Assembly (NCBI RefSeq): GCF_002288525.1
Contig: NZ_CP023068.1
Location: 1,488,001-1,552,000, forward strand
Origin: Sinorhizobium sojae CCBAU 05684
Lineage (GTDB): Bacteria > Pseudomonadota > Alphaproteobacteria > Rhizobiales > Rhizobiaceae
Length of the DNA stretch: 64,000 nucleotides
Direction: 5' to 3'
The notes below the pieces were generated by a model. It was not told where the DNA came from and did no database searches. It saw nothing but the letters and a program-made list of their open reading frames with translations. The position numbers and the translations under genes are program-made. Of this stretch, positions 17,052 through 26,416 are shown piece after piece; the first letter of the stretch is position 1; every line of letters begins with the position of its first letter.

Positions 17052-17558
17052 ATGATAGACCTAGCAACAGCAACGGTAATCGCAAAGATGGCCTCGGATG
17101 CGGTGGGCGCGTTTGATAAGATTTTTCGCGGATTTGCAGATGTTGTGGCAAAAAAAGAGCCAACTGCGCCGCACGTTCCTCCACCGGATTTTGTTTACAT
17201 CGACAGTCCAGAACAAAAGGCCTTTGTTGCTAAGTCGCGTAAGACTGGCGCCACCTACCAGACTGTAACTTATCAGACGCTATGCGAAACGCTCAGCGGC
17301 GGCGATCGCGAATACATTGAGACATTAACACGCGCTATGGAGAATTATCAGCGTCAATGGAATAGTGCCTTTGAACAGCGGTCGTTGGCGAGCGGCATGG
17401 ACGTTGGCAGAATGGATGCCCAGTTGGACTACCTTGCTAGGCAGATAGCCGATTGCTTAATCAAAGTGCTTGATTTCGTTGGGAAAATGGGCCTCCACTT
17501 GGATGATCACTACAGTATGGCACGGCATGTAGCGGGAAAATATCTCGCAAGGGCCTAA
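17052..17558 (+). CDS. hypothetical protein of 168 residues
   Basis: The start is ATG 17052 (MIDLATATVIAKMASDAVGAF) behind GGGAGGACGCA. The N-terminal 30 residues form an amphipathic helix, then a Pro-rich linker (KEPTAPHVPPPDFVYID), then a helical C-terminal half with YIETLTRAMENYQRQW and LARQIADCLIKVLDF. There are no Cys pairs, signal peptide or membrane segment. I do not recognise the family. The lower GC than the radical SAM operon suggests a different origin. Confidence 0.7.
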   Translation: MIDLATATVIAKMASDAVGAFDKIFRGFADVVAKKEPTAPHVPPPDFVYIDSPEQKAFVAKSRKTGATYQTVTYQTLCETLSGGDREYIETLTRAMENYQRQWNSAFEQRSLASGMDVGRMDAQLDYLARQIADCLIKVLDFVGKMGLHLDDHYSMARHVAGKYLARA

Positions 17559-17951
17559 ATGCTCGTCGCCGAGATCGAATTCCGGAAAGCTGCGGGATCC
17601 CCCGTTCAAGAAGATCAGGGGGCGGGCGGTACCGTGAACATCTCAACAGACTTTGGACATCTCGATGGAAGATACCCAGCTTACCCCATCAAGTGCCATC
17701 CGAGCACGTAGCACCCGAAGGCGCGTCGACAACGCTCATAACCGAGCCGCCGCCCTTGAAGAGAACGATGTCGGGCGGGCCCAAAGCGGACGTTCAGAGC
17801 TGACCGATCCTTTGCCGGCAGCGGGCTTGGCTTGCGATCGTGCGCCCCGAGAATGGCTCGAGGTTTGTTCGCCATTAGCCCGACGAGTCCGATCCGGCTG
17901 AACTGACAGGGCGGGTTCGTGGATGCAAATCCTAGAGTGCGGGCGGGAACT
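17559..17951. other. 390-bp stretch without a supported gene
   Basis: Open frames on both strands overlap one another and have shadow-like composition rich in Arg, Ser and Pro. No ribosome binding site or recognisable motif favours any of them. Confidence 0.4.
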
Positions 17952-18857
17952 ATGCATACTAGAGAAAAATCGAAAATGCTTTGGAGCGCCTTGTGTATGA
18001 AATCGGCTTTCTATGGGCTGGTCTTCAGTCTTGGATGGTTAAACGCCCCCGCGGCTTTTGGCCAAGAATTGGTCATTGCTGCGCCGGCCAGATTGGACTC
18101 GAGGGAGCCTAATGAATGGGGCGACGCAGGGGATGTGATGTGGCGCAACAATGTCTATGAGGCGTTGGTCGGCGTCGACAACAACCTAAACCTCGTGCCC
18201 GCATTGGCTGTTTCGTGGGAATATAATGGCGTGGGTTTACTGCTCCGGTTGCGGGAGTGCAGGTTTACAAATGGCGACGCCTTGAGCTCGGCCGATGTTG
18301 CTGCTTCCCTTCGCCATGCTCAGGACCAAGGCTCTTTTCCTGGTCTCCGCATCGACGTTGTCGACGACCATACAATTCAGGTGATCGCGGAAAACGATCA
18401 AACGCCTCTCGCCGCCTGGCTAATATATCTGCCTGTCATACCGCGGAGCTGGGTAGATGGTGATCGCGGCGCTTCTCCGCCAGGAACCGGTGCTTACCGG
18501 CTCATGGACATACAACAAGACTATCGGGCCATATTTGAGCGAAACACTGATTGGTGGGGATGGACGGAAACCGAGATGACGGGAACCGCCGAGCGAATTA
18601 CTCTGGTCAATGTTAGAGACAAGTCAGTTCAGGTAAATTCGCTATCGTCGGGTCAGGCTGACTTGTTGTGGGCTTGGACAGAGGGATATGCTGACAAGGG
18701 GGACGAGACGATGCAATTCGTGGAACGCTTGGCTGGCGAGCGAATTCCAGCGATTCTCGCACCCGGCGGAATATTTGCAGGACGTCCTGGCCGCGTTCAA
18801 TCCGTACAATTCGATTGGTACGGCATCAAATGGGCCCACGTGCGAACATCTAACTAG
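17952..18857 (+). CDS. ABC transporter substrate-binding protein (family 5), C-terminally truncated
   Basis: This is a secreted solute-binding protein of the SBP_bac_5 (peptide/opine/nickel) family. A signal peptide is visible from the internal Met at 17997 (MKSAFYGLVFSLGW...AFG-QE), which is also a plausible start. Family features are VYEALVGVDNNLNLVPALAVSW, LLLRLRECRFTNGDALSSADV and GTGAYRLMDIQ. Full-length members are about 500-560 residues, but this one stops at about 300 and lacks the second half of the lobe structure. No permease or ATPase genes adjoin it. It is probably a decayed or domesticated binding protein. Confidence 0.7.
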   Translation: MHTREKSKMLWSALCMKSAFYGLVFSLGWLNAPAAFGQELVIAAPARLDSREPNEWGDAGDVMWRNNVYEALVGVDNNLNLVPALAVSWEYNGVGLLLRLRECRFTNGDALSSADVAASLRHAQDQGSFPGLRIDVVDDHTIQVIAENDQTPLAAWLIYLPVIPRSWVDGDRGASPPGTGAYRLMDIQQDYRAIFERNTDWWGWTETEMTGTAERITLVNVRDKSVQVNSLSSGQADLLWAWTEGYADKGDETMQFVERLAGERIPAILAPGGIFAGRPGRVQSVQFDWYGIKWAHVRTSN

Positions 18858-18865
18858 CGGCTAGT

Positions 18866-19330
18866 TCAACGGGCAGTTTCACCAACATCGATAAAGAGGG
18901 TCGTTCCCTCAATAGTAAATTGTTGCGGTCCCTCGGTGCGGCGAAGTTCCGATAGTGCGTTTGACAATTCGCCAGTTGCGAAATTCTCGGCTGCTTGTGC
19001 GGAGATTCTGTCCCCGGTGACTCTACGCACCGAGTTAATCACATTGGCAAGAAGCTGATTTGAGGTAGCACTGCAAGAGAGCGCGCAGGTCGTACTTTCG
19101 CCCGAGCACGTCGCAACGGGTGTCCCCGAACTGCACGACAACTCGCATAAACTTCCGGATGATGTATTGCAACTCGCCGCTAATGCGAACTCAGATTGCA
19201 TGCATAAAGCCGCGCTAAGGGAAACGCCCGCGAACCATTCAAGCAGGCTTTTCTTATCGACCGGCGCAGATATCCTGCGCCGATCGCTGCGGATACGCTG
19301 CGGCCGGAACTGCATATACATTTCTGCAAT
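18866..19330 (-). CDS. small secreted Cys-rich hypothetical protein
   Basis: The frame is open from 19381 and the start is uncertain. An internal Met at about 19330 gives MYMQFRPQ, and non-ATG starts nearer the hydrophobic segment are possible. A signal-like stretch LLEWFAGVSLSAALCMQSEFALAAS is followed by a Cys- and Ser-rich segment with six Cys (CNTSSGSLCELSCSS and further), then a helical region NQLLANVINSVRRVTGDRIS. It overlaps the 3' end of the upstream membrane protein gene on the same strand, so the two are probably coupled. I do not recognise the family. Confidence 0.55.
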   Translation of the reverse strand: MAEMYMQFRPQRIRSDRRRISAPVDKKSLLEWFAGVSLSAALCMQSEFALAASCNTSSGSLCELSCSSGTPVATCSGESTTCALSCSATSNQLLANVINSVRRVTGDRISAQAAENFATGELSNALSELRRTEGPQQFTIEGTTLFIDVGETAR

Positions 19331-20357
19331 CGGCATAGAGCTCAATCCGCTGTGTATTCTGCTCATTGTAAACCCCTTCAATCGATGCGAGATGAAAGCA
19401 GAAGTCTACATTACCATCAGGGTACCCTTCTACGTTTATTAGGGAATTTTCAAAGCCCGCAGGCAATATTTCGGAGTCGCCTACCGAGGTTTCGTAGTGC
19501 GCCTCAAGCGGCAAGCGAAGGACAGGACCCCGCGCCGCTTTTACAAATTCGCCGATCATGGATCGCAATGTCGTCTGCCGTTGAAATCCTATGGACATGG
19601 AGAGCGAAGACACACATTTCTCGCCAACGACGTTGATTTGGACGTCACCGAAACTGCTCTCGCAGGACGCCACAAAATAGCCATTCGAATAGCACTCGTC
19701 CGGCGTCACTGAAGCAATTCGCCAGGTCCTGCCGTCAGTGCTGGGTATTCGCACTGTGAAAAGCTCAGCTGACTTGGGTATCAAAACTCTCGCTTGACGC
19801 TGATTGGTAGGGACATTCTGGTTGATTTCCTTGATGCCCACGATCAAGTCGAATTCCTGGGGCGCGGGCTGCGGAGCGTCAGCGGGATTGATGACAAGAA
19901 GCTTGTTCTGGTACGGATTAAGTGCATCGCTTAAAGTCCAGTAGAATATAAAGGCGCCTGCGACAGAACCCCCCAGTTGAAACCAGGTCGTTGTCACTGA
20001 GCCTGTCGAGTCACCGACCACTCCGAAAGTCACGAGGGCAACCGACAAGCTCAAGAGTATGAAGAGCGTCTGAACATAGGGCTGGCTGTCATAGAGGAAC
20101 CGCGCCCAATCGAAAAAGGCTGGGAGGGTCGCGAGGATCACGGCGATGAGCAAGGTGATCAGCGCGAGTATATAAACCGGTATGTAGCGGCTAACCGTGT
20201 TGCGTGGCGCTGATCTTCTTTCGGCCTTTTGCTTTGGCTTAGAGCCTGAACCCGACAGTTTTTGCTCCGGTGACTCCGGTAACGGCCCATCCTTTAACGG
20301 TTCGACTGGCGGTCCAGGAACCGGCTTTGTCGCATCTGGATCATCCTGGTCCGACAT
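19254..20357 (-). CDS. membrane-anchored hypothetical protein
   Basis: This 367-residue protein starts at ATG 20357 (MSDQDDPDATKP) behind AAGGGGAGCAGCGGA. A Pro- and acid-rich cytoplasmic tail of about 50 residues precedes three likely membrane segments: YIPVYILALITLLIAVILA, VQTLFILLSLSVALVTFGV and FQLGGSVAGAFIFYWTL. A periplasmic domain of about 210 residues with several Cys follows (DECYSNGYFVASCES, VDFCFHLAS). I do not recognise the family. It overlaps the downstream Cys-rich gene and may form a small envelope system with it. Confidence 0.75.
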   Translation of the reverse strand: MSDQDDPDATKPVPGPPVEPLKDGPLPESPEQKLSGSGSKPKQKAERRSAPRNTVSRYIPVYILALITLLIAVILATLPAFFDWARFLYDSQPYVQTLFILLSLSVALVTFGVVGDSTGSVTTTWFQLGGSVAGAFIFYWTLSDALNPYQNKLLVINPADAPQPAPQEFDLIVGIKEINQNVPTNQRQARVLIPKSAELFTVRIPSTDGRTWRIASVTPDECYSNGYFVASCESSFGDVQINVVGEKCVSSLSMSIGFQRQTTLRSMIGEFVKAARGPVLRLPLEAHYETSVGDSEILPAGFENSLINVEGYPDGNVDFCFHLASIEGVYNEQNTQRIELYADCRNVYAVPAAAYPQRSAQDICAGR

Positions 20358-20852
20358 TCCGCTGCTCCCCTTAGAAAGACGCATTATTATCCAGCTTTGC
20401 ATAGCGTGAAAGGTCTCAATCGCGCTGCTCACTCTCAGAATCGAATGACCTCGGCGTTTCGCACTTAGACCTCGACGCGCCCCCCGTGATAGCGCCTAGC
20501 CCCGTCTCCGCAGATTTCGCGCGAAGATCGTAAGTCACACGACCAAACTGCAAAAGCTGCACAAATGGGTTAGTCGCACGAGGCGCACGGACTCACCCCA
20601 CCCCCGCGTCATCGCAAGCTCATGCGCCCTAGCATGCGCATGAAGCGGAGAGCCTAGCTGATAACCTCATCTGTACCAGTTGATATATTATGCGATCTTT
20701 TGAGCACATAAGGGGAACGCAGGAGCCAGAAGGTGACCTGCGTGTCCGGACTGGTCCTCCCACAGCCCATGGCAGCGCACGCGGCTCTAGACGCCCGCTT
20801 TACAACTACCCGACTTCGATCATGATTGGATTGGTCGTTGGAGGGAGGGATC
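20358..20852. other. 495-bp stretch without a supported gene
   Basis: This is the upstream region between two divergent membrane-protein genes (19254-20357 minus and 20853-21257 plus). It should hold both promoters, but I see no strong consensus. Open frames inside it look like shadows. Confidence 0.4.
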
Positions 20853-21257
20853 ATGTTCAAACGCATCGAGAGCCCGGAAGAAGGCTTCGTCCAGCTCAAG
20901 TATTGGTCCGACATCGTAGGCGTCTTTACGCGCCTCGGCTTTCTATATGCTGGCTTATTTTACACCCTTCGGCAGATAGATTGGGATGCCGCGCCGGAAG
21001 ATTCGTTTGGCGTGATGTGGATAACGCCGCTCCTTGCCTGCATATTCATCTACCTGCTCGCTGGTGCCCTCGGCGGCGTCTTCCTTGCCTACATGATCAC
21101 CGTGCTCCAGAACCAGTTCGTGCTGCCGACTAAAGAATTAGGGTTCTGGCGCCGAGTTCTTGGCCAGATCCTTTATTGGAGTGGGATATTTCTGTTCGGG
21201 ATTATTTTCGGGGCCTTCAACTTATACGTCCTCATAAATGCGACCTCGCCTTCCTGA
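20853..21257 (+). CDS. small membrane protein, three predicted segments
   Basis: This 134-residue protein starts at ATG 20853 behind GGAGGGAGGGATC. Hydrophobic segments are FTRLGFLYAGLFYTL, VMWITPLLACIFIYLLAGAL (continuing into a glycine-rich stretch), and ILYWSGIFLFGIIFGAFNLYV. I do not recognise the family. It stands alone between an intergenic stretch and an McrC remnant. Confidence 0.7.
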   Translation: MFKRIESPEEGFVQLKYWSDIVGVFTRLGFLYAGLFYTLRQIDWDAAPEDSFGVMWITPLLACIFIYLLAGALGGVFLAYMITVLQNQFVLPTKELGFWRRVLGQILYWSGIFLFGIIFGAFNLYVLINATSPS

Positions 21258-21456
21258 TTTGTTTACTTGTCGCATGGAGCGCTCCCCGGTTCACCGGACA
21301 GGATGCGCGTTCAGCCGCCTTAAAGATACGTGGGGTGCCCTACCGCTTACGATCGATCTGGAGAGCTGGCTAGGGCAAATTTTGGCGCCTCATGAGCGGC
21401 GACAGTCATACCGCCACGTTCCAGCGCACATGGACCGTGAAAGCCACTGCCTGCAG

Positions 21457-21640
21457 CTACGGGAGGAAAGCGTAAGCCGCGTGCCGCCTCTCCATGTCGA
21501 ATGGCAGGACATGCAAGCGCAAGTCTTCTGAAAGCTTGAATGGCTCGCTAAATTTGGGAAAGCCGCTCACCGCAGGGTAGACCAGGAACATGTCGCCCGC
21601 ACCGCCGAGATACTTCTGACCATACGCGAAGAGTTGATAG
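21457..21640 (-). pseudogene. McrC-like restriction component, C-terminal fragment
   Basis: The minus-strand frame RHYQLFAYGQKYLGGAG, DMFLVYPAVSGFPKF and LRLHVLPFDMERR matches the end of the McrC family, the nuclease partner of the McrB GTPase. The fragment is cut at 21640, exactly where a TGTCGCTTTGCA transposon end begins, so the N-terminal part was lost through an insertion. No mcrB is present in the window. Confidence 0.6.
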
Positions 21641-21728
21641 TGTCGCTTTGCATTTGATTGCGAGACTCCTGTGCCAATGATTTCATATGCTTGGCATGGC
21701 AATTAATTTGAGAATGGCCACTTAAATT
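21641..21728 (+). repeat. solo left end of a TniABQ-type transposon
   Basis: The stretch begins TGTCGCTTTGCATTTGATT and contains CCAATGATTTCATATG, TTAATTTGAGAATGG and a final CTTAAATT. This is the same plan as the left ends at 11993 and 49023 but is clearly diverged. It is interrupted at about 21729 by the IS66 element. No tniA follows. It is an older insertion scar within mcrC. Confidence 0.6.
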
Positions 21729-21811
21729 GTAACCGGTGTTTAGCCTCCACGTTGCCCTGCCTGCCGTGATCTGTGATCGGCTTTCCATGGAAGAACGAAG
21801 GGAGTTTCTCC

Positions 21812-22198
21812 ATGGAGACTACGTTGGAGGTTCTCACAACCGCCAAGGCTGCGGGTGCACGTCATCGGCAATGGCCAGAGGAGGTCAAGGCGCGGATCGT
21901 CTCGGAGAGTTTGCGGCCGGGCGTGACGGTGAACGAGGTGGCGGAACGTTATGGGCTGAAGCCGAACCACCTGTCGTCATGGCGCACGATGGCGCGGCAG
22001 GGCAAGCTGGTTTTGCCCCCGCCCGAGGATGCGGCGGAATTCGCGGCGATGGTTGTCGAGACGTGTGATGCCGTGCCGCCGATTATAGAAGTCAGCCGTC
22101 CCGAGATTATCGTCGGTCCGGTCATGATCCGCCTGGAGGAAGGCGCATCGGCAGCCCGGATCGCTGCGGTTGCGCGTGCGTTGGCGGCCTCGGCATGA
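21812..22198 (+). CDS. tnpA: IS66 TnpA accessory protein
   Basis: This 128-residue HTH protein starts at ATG 21812 (METTLEVLTT) behind GAAGGGAG. The HTH is VNEVAERYGLKPNHLSSWR, as in IS66/IS3-type TnpA. The C-terminus has the family segment IVGPVMIRLEEGASAARIAAV. The stop overlaps the tnpB start by 4 bases. Confidence 0.85.
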   Translation: METTLEVLTTAKAAGARHRQWPEEVKARIVSESLRPGVTVNEVAERYGLKPNHLSSWRTMARQGKLVLPPPEDAAEFAAMVVETCDAVPPIIEVSRPEIIVGPVMIRLEEGASAARIAAVARALAASA

Positions 22199-22548
22199 TC
22201 TTTCCGTCCAACCGCGTGCGGATCATGGTGGCGACCAAGCCTGTGGACTTCCGCAAGGGCCATGACGGGTTGGCAGCGTTGGTGAAGAACGAGCTGCGCA
22301 AGGACCCGTTCACTGGAACGGTCTTCGTCTTCCGGTCGCGCAAGGCAGATCGCTTGAAGCTGATCTACTGGGATGGCAGCGGCATGGTGATGGCCTACAA
22401 GCGACTGGAAGAACACACGTTCACCTGGCCCGGCATCAAGGACGGCTTGATGACGTTGAGCCATGCCCAGTTCGAGGCCCTGTTTGCGGGCCTGGACTGG
22501 CGTCGCGTCCGCGCTGTCGAGACGAGAGCGCCAGAGGCCATCGAGTAA
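22195..22548 (+). CDS. tnpB: IS66 TnpB (Orf2-like) accessory protein
   Basis: This 117-residue IS66 Orf2-family protein has its invariant motifs: VATKPVDFRKGHDGLAAL, FVFRSRKADRLKL, and YWDGSGMVMAYKRLE. Its length is normal and it is coupled to tnpA. It is required with TnpA and TnpC for IS66 transposition. Confidence 0.92.
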   Translation: MIFPSNRVRIMVATKPVDFRKGHDGLAALVKNELRKDPFTGTVFVFRSRKADRLKLIYWDGSGMVMAYKRLEEHTFTWPGIKDGLMTLSHAQFEALFAGLDWRRVRAVETRAPEAIE

Positions 22549-22616
22549 CTGCGTCACGATGACTCGGGTGGTACATTGCAGAGGTAAGCCGAGGCCGAAT
22601 TTGATAGACCCGGCGC

Positions 22617-24171
22617 ATGCTGAACGCCGTCGACCTGCCAGATGACATTGCCGCCCTGAAGGCGATGCTGATCGCAGCGGAAGCGCGTGAAGTTCGCAAG
22701 GACGAGCGGATCGAACGACTGGAAAGACTGGTTGCCGCCTTCAAGCAAGCAGCCTTCGGGCGCAAATCCGAGAAGACCGAATCCCGATCAATTCGATCTG
22801 GCGCTGGAGGATTTGGAAACGGCCATTGCGGCCGTCCAGGCTGAGGACGAGGCCGATACTTCTCCGGGCAAACGATCCTCCAAGCCACGCACGACCAATC
22901 GCGGCTCACTTCCCAGCCATCTTGCCCGTATCGAAGAGGTCATCGAGCCGGAAAGCCTGATCTGCGCCTGCGGCGGTTGCCTGCATTGCATCGGCGAGGA
23001 TGTGTCCGAGCGGCTGGATGTGGTCCCAGCGCAGTTCCGCGTCATCGTTACCCGTCGCCCCAAATATGCGTGTCGCGCCTGCACGGACGGCGTCGTCCAG
23101 GCCTCGGCCCCGGCCCGTTTGATCCAGGCAGGGCTGCCGACGGAGGCCACGGTCGCGCATGTCCTGGTCTCCAAATACGCCGATCATCTTCCCCTTTATC
23201 GGCAGGCGCAGATCATGAGCCGCCAAGGCATTGACCTCGACAGGTCCACGCTTGCCGACTGGGTCGGTCGGGCAGCCTATGAGCTGCGTCCCGTCTTCGA
23301 TGCGCTGATCACCGACCTGAAGCGCTCGTCCAATCTCTTCATGGACGAGACCCGCGCTCCGGTGCTCGATCCTGGCTCCCGTAAAACCAAGACCGGATAC
23401 TTCTGGGCGCTGGCGCGTGATGATCGACCATGGAGCGGCGATGCTCCACCAGGCGTCGCCTTCACCTATGCTCCCGGTCGCGGCGGACTGCATGCTGAGC
23501 GAATATTGCAGGGATTCTCGGGCATTCTGCAGGTCGACGGCTATGCCGGATACAACAGACTGATCGCACCTGACCGTGTCGGCTCGGACATCCGGCTTGC
23601 CTATTGTTGGGCACACGCTCGTCGCAAGCTGGTGGAGATCACCCGCAACGGAGCCGCCCCGATTGCCGAGGAAGGCGTCAAACGGATTGGCGAGCTGTAT
23701 CGGATCGAGGCCGAATTGCGTGGCCTCGATCCGCAAACCCGCTTTGCCGGAAGGCAGGAGAGATCAGCCCCGTTGGTCACAGACATGGAAGCATGGCTCG
23801 CCCATCACCGCGCCCGCATCGCTGCCAAATCGCCGCTCGGCGAGGCTCTTGCTTACATCGCCAAATACTGGGAGGGCCTGAAGCTCTTCCTGACCGACGG
23901 ACGCATCGAGATCGACAACAACAGCGTCGAAAGAACCATCAGACCGATAGCTCTCAATCGAAAGAACTCACTCTCCGCGGGGCATGACGCAGGGGCTGAG
24001 AGCTGGGCGACCATCGCCTCGCTCGTTGAGACCTGCAAACTCAATGCAGTCGATCCGCAAGCGTACCTGACCGCCACGCTCACCGCCATCGTCAAAGGCC
24101 ACAAGCAGAGCCGGATCGATGAACTCTTACCGTGGAATCATCCGGCCCTATGTTGCAAGTGCCACCAATGA
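22617..24171 (+). pseudogene. tnpC: IS66 TnpC transposase, frameshifted
   Basis: The gene starts at ATG 22617 with a coiled-coil (DIAALKAMLIAAEAREVRKD) and FKQAAFGRKSEKT. The frame then shifts near 22786, where an extra A appears to turn the expected KTDPDQFDLALEDLE into a +1 frame. The rest is intact: a Cys-rich zinc domain (CACGGCLHCIGE), DDE catalytic segments LFMDETRAPVLDPG and LQVDGYAGYN, and EIDNNSVERTIRPIAL near the end. A single base inactivates it unless ribosomes slip. Confidence 0.8.
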
Positions 24172-24278
24172 CCGCTGTGACCTATTGCGGTCGTAACGCA
24201 GGCCGAGCTGGTGATTTCGAGCAACAGTGAACGTCCCCGTTCCTTGATGCGCTGAAAGTCTGCGTTCCTTTCACGCTG

Positions 24279-25391
24279 TTGTCATCGACGCAGCCTAGCC
24301 GTCCGATTCAAGCTCCTTTCTTGGCACACTATCGGCCGCGCATCGTAGTTATCGGCGCAGGGATCATCGGTTCGGCGATCACCTATAATCTAGCCATTCG
24401 GGGTGCAGACGTCCTACTCATGGATCAAGGGCCGATGCCTGGTTCCGGCGTAACAGGTAAAGCGTTCGGCTGGGTCAACGTCATTAACGGAATGCCTGGC
24501 GACAGAAGCTATGCCCTCTGGCGGGAGGCCGTCGCTGAGTACCGGAATTTGAAATATGCTCTGCCAACGGCCTTTTCCCGCGCTCGTTTCGGCTCCCTGC
24601 TGTGGGAGGCTACATCACAAGAAACAGAGCAGTTTGCAGAGCTTCACCGTAGCGCCGGGGAGAGTGTCGAACTGTTGCAACGAAGCACCTTACAGGGATT
24701 GGAGCCACGCCTCCGCCAAGTCCCAGACCTCGCTGCCTTCTCGCCAGATGATCTGGCTCTTGACCCAATGCAGCTTGCTGGAGACTTGGTAACTGCCGCA
24801 ATCGCCGCTGGCGGCTCGACGCGTTTTGGCGCGGCCGTCAGTGCCATCGACACTGTCAATGGTAAGGTCTCCGGTGTACGGGTAGGGGATGAGAAAATCG
24901 CCGCTGACGTCGTTGTTGTGGCAGCGGGCGCTGGCGTCCATACGCTGACTGATCGGCTTGGCATTCAAACAGGCCTGACGACGTCTCCGGCCTTGCTTCT
25001 CCGTTACGCGTGTGATCGCCCCATCATCAACCATATCCTGCGTGGTCCCCGGCTGGAAATTAGGCAGACCAGCGATAGCACCTTGCTCGTTGCGAAGTCC
25101 TACGTGGAAACCGGAGATGAGAATTGCCCTCGGCTCGTAGGCGAGAAAATGCTGGCTGTGATGAAGGACGAGCTGGATTTGCCCGACGAGGTTGCGCTGA
25201 AAAGAGCGGAAATCGGAGATCGTCCGGTTTTTGCCGACGGCTTACCGCGTCTCGGTTTCCTCCCGGAGATCAGAAATCCCTATCTTGCAGTCGGCCATCC
25301 CGGTGTCATTTTGGCACCCCTGATAGGCCGCATGACCTCAGAAGAGATACTCGAAGGCCGAAACGCAAACGCTACATGCCGTTCTCACTAG
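24279..25391 (+). CDS. FAD-dependent oxidoreductase (DAO family)
   Basis: This protein of about 370 residues has the dinucleotide-binding motif RIVVIGAGIIGSAITYNLA near the N-terminus and the C-terminal signature LGFLPEIRNPYLAVGHPGV with GVILAPLIGRMTSEEIL. This is the D-amino-acid oxidase/glycine oxidase (DAO) fold. The only start seen is TTG 24279, about 100 bases after the IS66 end, so the native 5' end may have been replaced. Near the 3' end the +1 frame reads RYMPFSLE, the usual DAO terminus, suggesting a late frameshift. The substrate is unknown. Confidence 0.75.
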   Translation: MSSTQPSRPIQAPFLAHYRPRIVVIGAGIIGSAITYNLAIRGADVLLMDQGPMPGSGVTGKAFGWVNVINGMPGDRSYALWREAVAEYRNLKYALPTAFSRARFGSLLWEATSQETEQFAELHRSAGESVELLQRSTLQGLEPRLRQVPDLAAFSPDDLALDPMQLAGDLVTAAIAAGGSTRFGAAVSAIDTVNGKVSGVRVGDEKIAADVVVVAAGAGVHTLTDRLGIQTGLTTSPALLLRYACDRPIINHILRGPRLEIRQTSDSTLLVAKSYVETGDENCPRLVGEKMLAVMKDELDLPDEVALKRAEIGDRPVFADGLPRLGFLPEIRNPYLAVGHPGVILAPLIGRMTSEEILEGRNANATCRSH

Positions 25392-25493
25392 AATGCACAT
25401 TTAGGCAGGCGCGCCTGTCCGCATCTGGTAAATTGTCACCGTAGCACTCAATCCCGGAGTTATCCCGCCCAGGTGCGAGCGGCACACCGCTTA

Positions 25494-26338
25494 CCTTAAA
25501 TTGAGATTGCGGCTTGGATTTTGTCACTTAATGTGAGAATCAGGCGGTCGAGATAATCGACGGTGTTCCTGCCATGAGTACCCATTTCCCGACGCGGTCG
25601 ACCAAGCGCTTTGGGAGGCAGCGTGCCGAGGCGCAGACGCGATTCGGGAATTCCTGAAGCACCGGACTGGCAAGATGACAGCCGGAGATGTGGCACTGCT
25701 TGCGACCGAACTCGAAATCAGTCGAGCGACCGCATACCGCCTTTTATCACCTGCCCACTGTGTGGCGGCCTGCTCCGACCCACGGGCAGGCAGGGCCTCC
25801 CCTCGCCTTTCAGCGCTACAATGAGGCCGCACTCATAGGAGAACGGCTCCTCGACGAGGAAGCCGAGCGCGGTGTCCGAACCTGGACATCGCCGGCCGAA
25901 ATCGCGCGCCTTCTGCTGATGCGACGCGTGCCGAGACCCCTTCCCGAAGGTACGAACCGTGGCGATTCAGGATTCAGGGTGCTCGGCGCAATCATTCCAG
26001 ATCTCGATGGTGTCGTCGCTATGGAACGGAGGAACCTGCCGGCACCGGCAAGTCCGATCCTGCCGCTGCATCTGCGACCTGCTCTGCTGGCAGGAGTAGC
26101 CATCGTCGAGCGGGCTGGACGCTGGACCAGAGATGCTCAAAATGCTGTGTGCGAAAATGATGGGTCAGAACCAAGCACGATTCAGCAGCGCTATTGACGA
26201 GATCATGACCCATACATGCAGATCGATGGCGTCTTCGCAGTTGCAGTTAATCTGAGAATCCGGTCGCTCGGATTCTCATCTTTAAATGGCACATCCGGCT
26301 GAAACAGCCGCATTCTCACATTTACGTGCCAAGCGACA
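25494..26338 (+). mobile_element. internally deleted derivative of the TniABQ transposon
   Basis: The left part aligns with the left end and first 60 or so codons of tniA. At about 25742 it jumps directly into the zinc-motif region of tniQ (ITCPLCGG-type). The rest matches tniQ through to the right end, GTGCCAAGCGACA at 26338. About 2.7 kb of the parent is missing, including all of tniB. The outermost left TGTC is not recognisable. It is visibly diverged from the two full copies and so is older than them. Confidence 0.85.
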
Positions 26339-26416
26339 CCTAAATGCGCTACTCATGTGATATCAACTAACGTGCGAGTGCGCTAACTGCCCTCATTGAT
26401 CAACGAATGCGGCGGT

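Larger units (their letters stand above)
21729..24181 (+). mobile_element. IS66-family insertion sequence
   Basis: The order tnpA, tnpB, tnpC is that of IS66. The left end starts about GTAACCGGTGTTTAGCC. A weakly matching inverted end, GTCACAGCGGTCATTGG when read inward, ends near 24181. The 8-bp flanks I can read do not match, so the ends are approximate. tnpC carries a frameshift. Confidence 0.75.

Noticed and set aside
22801-22860. Programmed frameshift in IS66 tnpC
   Set aside because: No slippery A or T heptamer or downstream structure is seen at the shift, and IS66 TnpC is not known to use one. A one-base insertion explains it.
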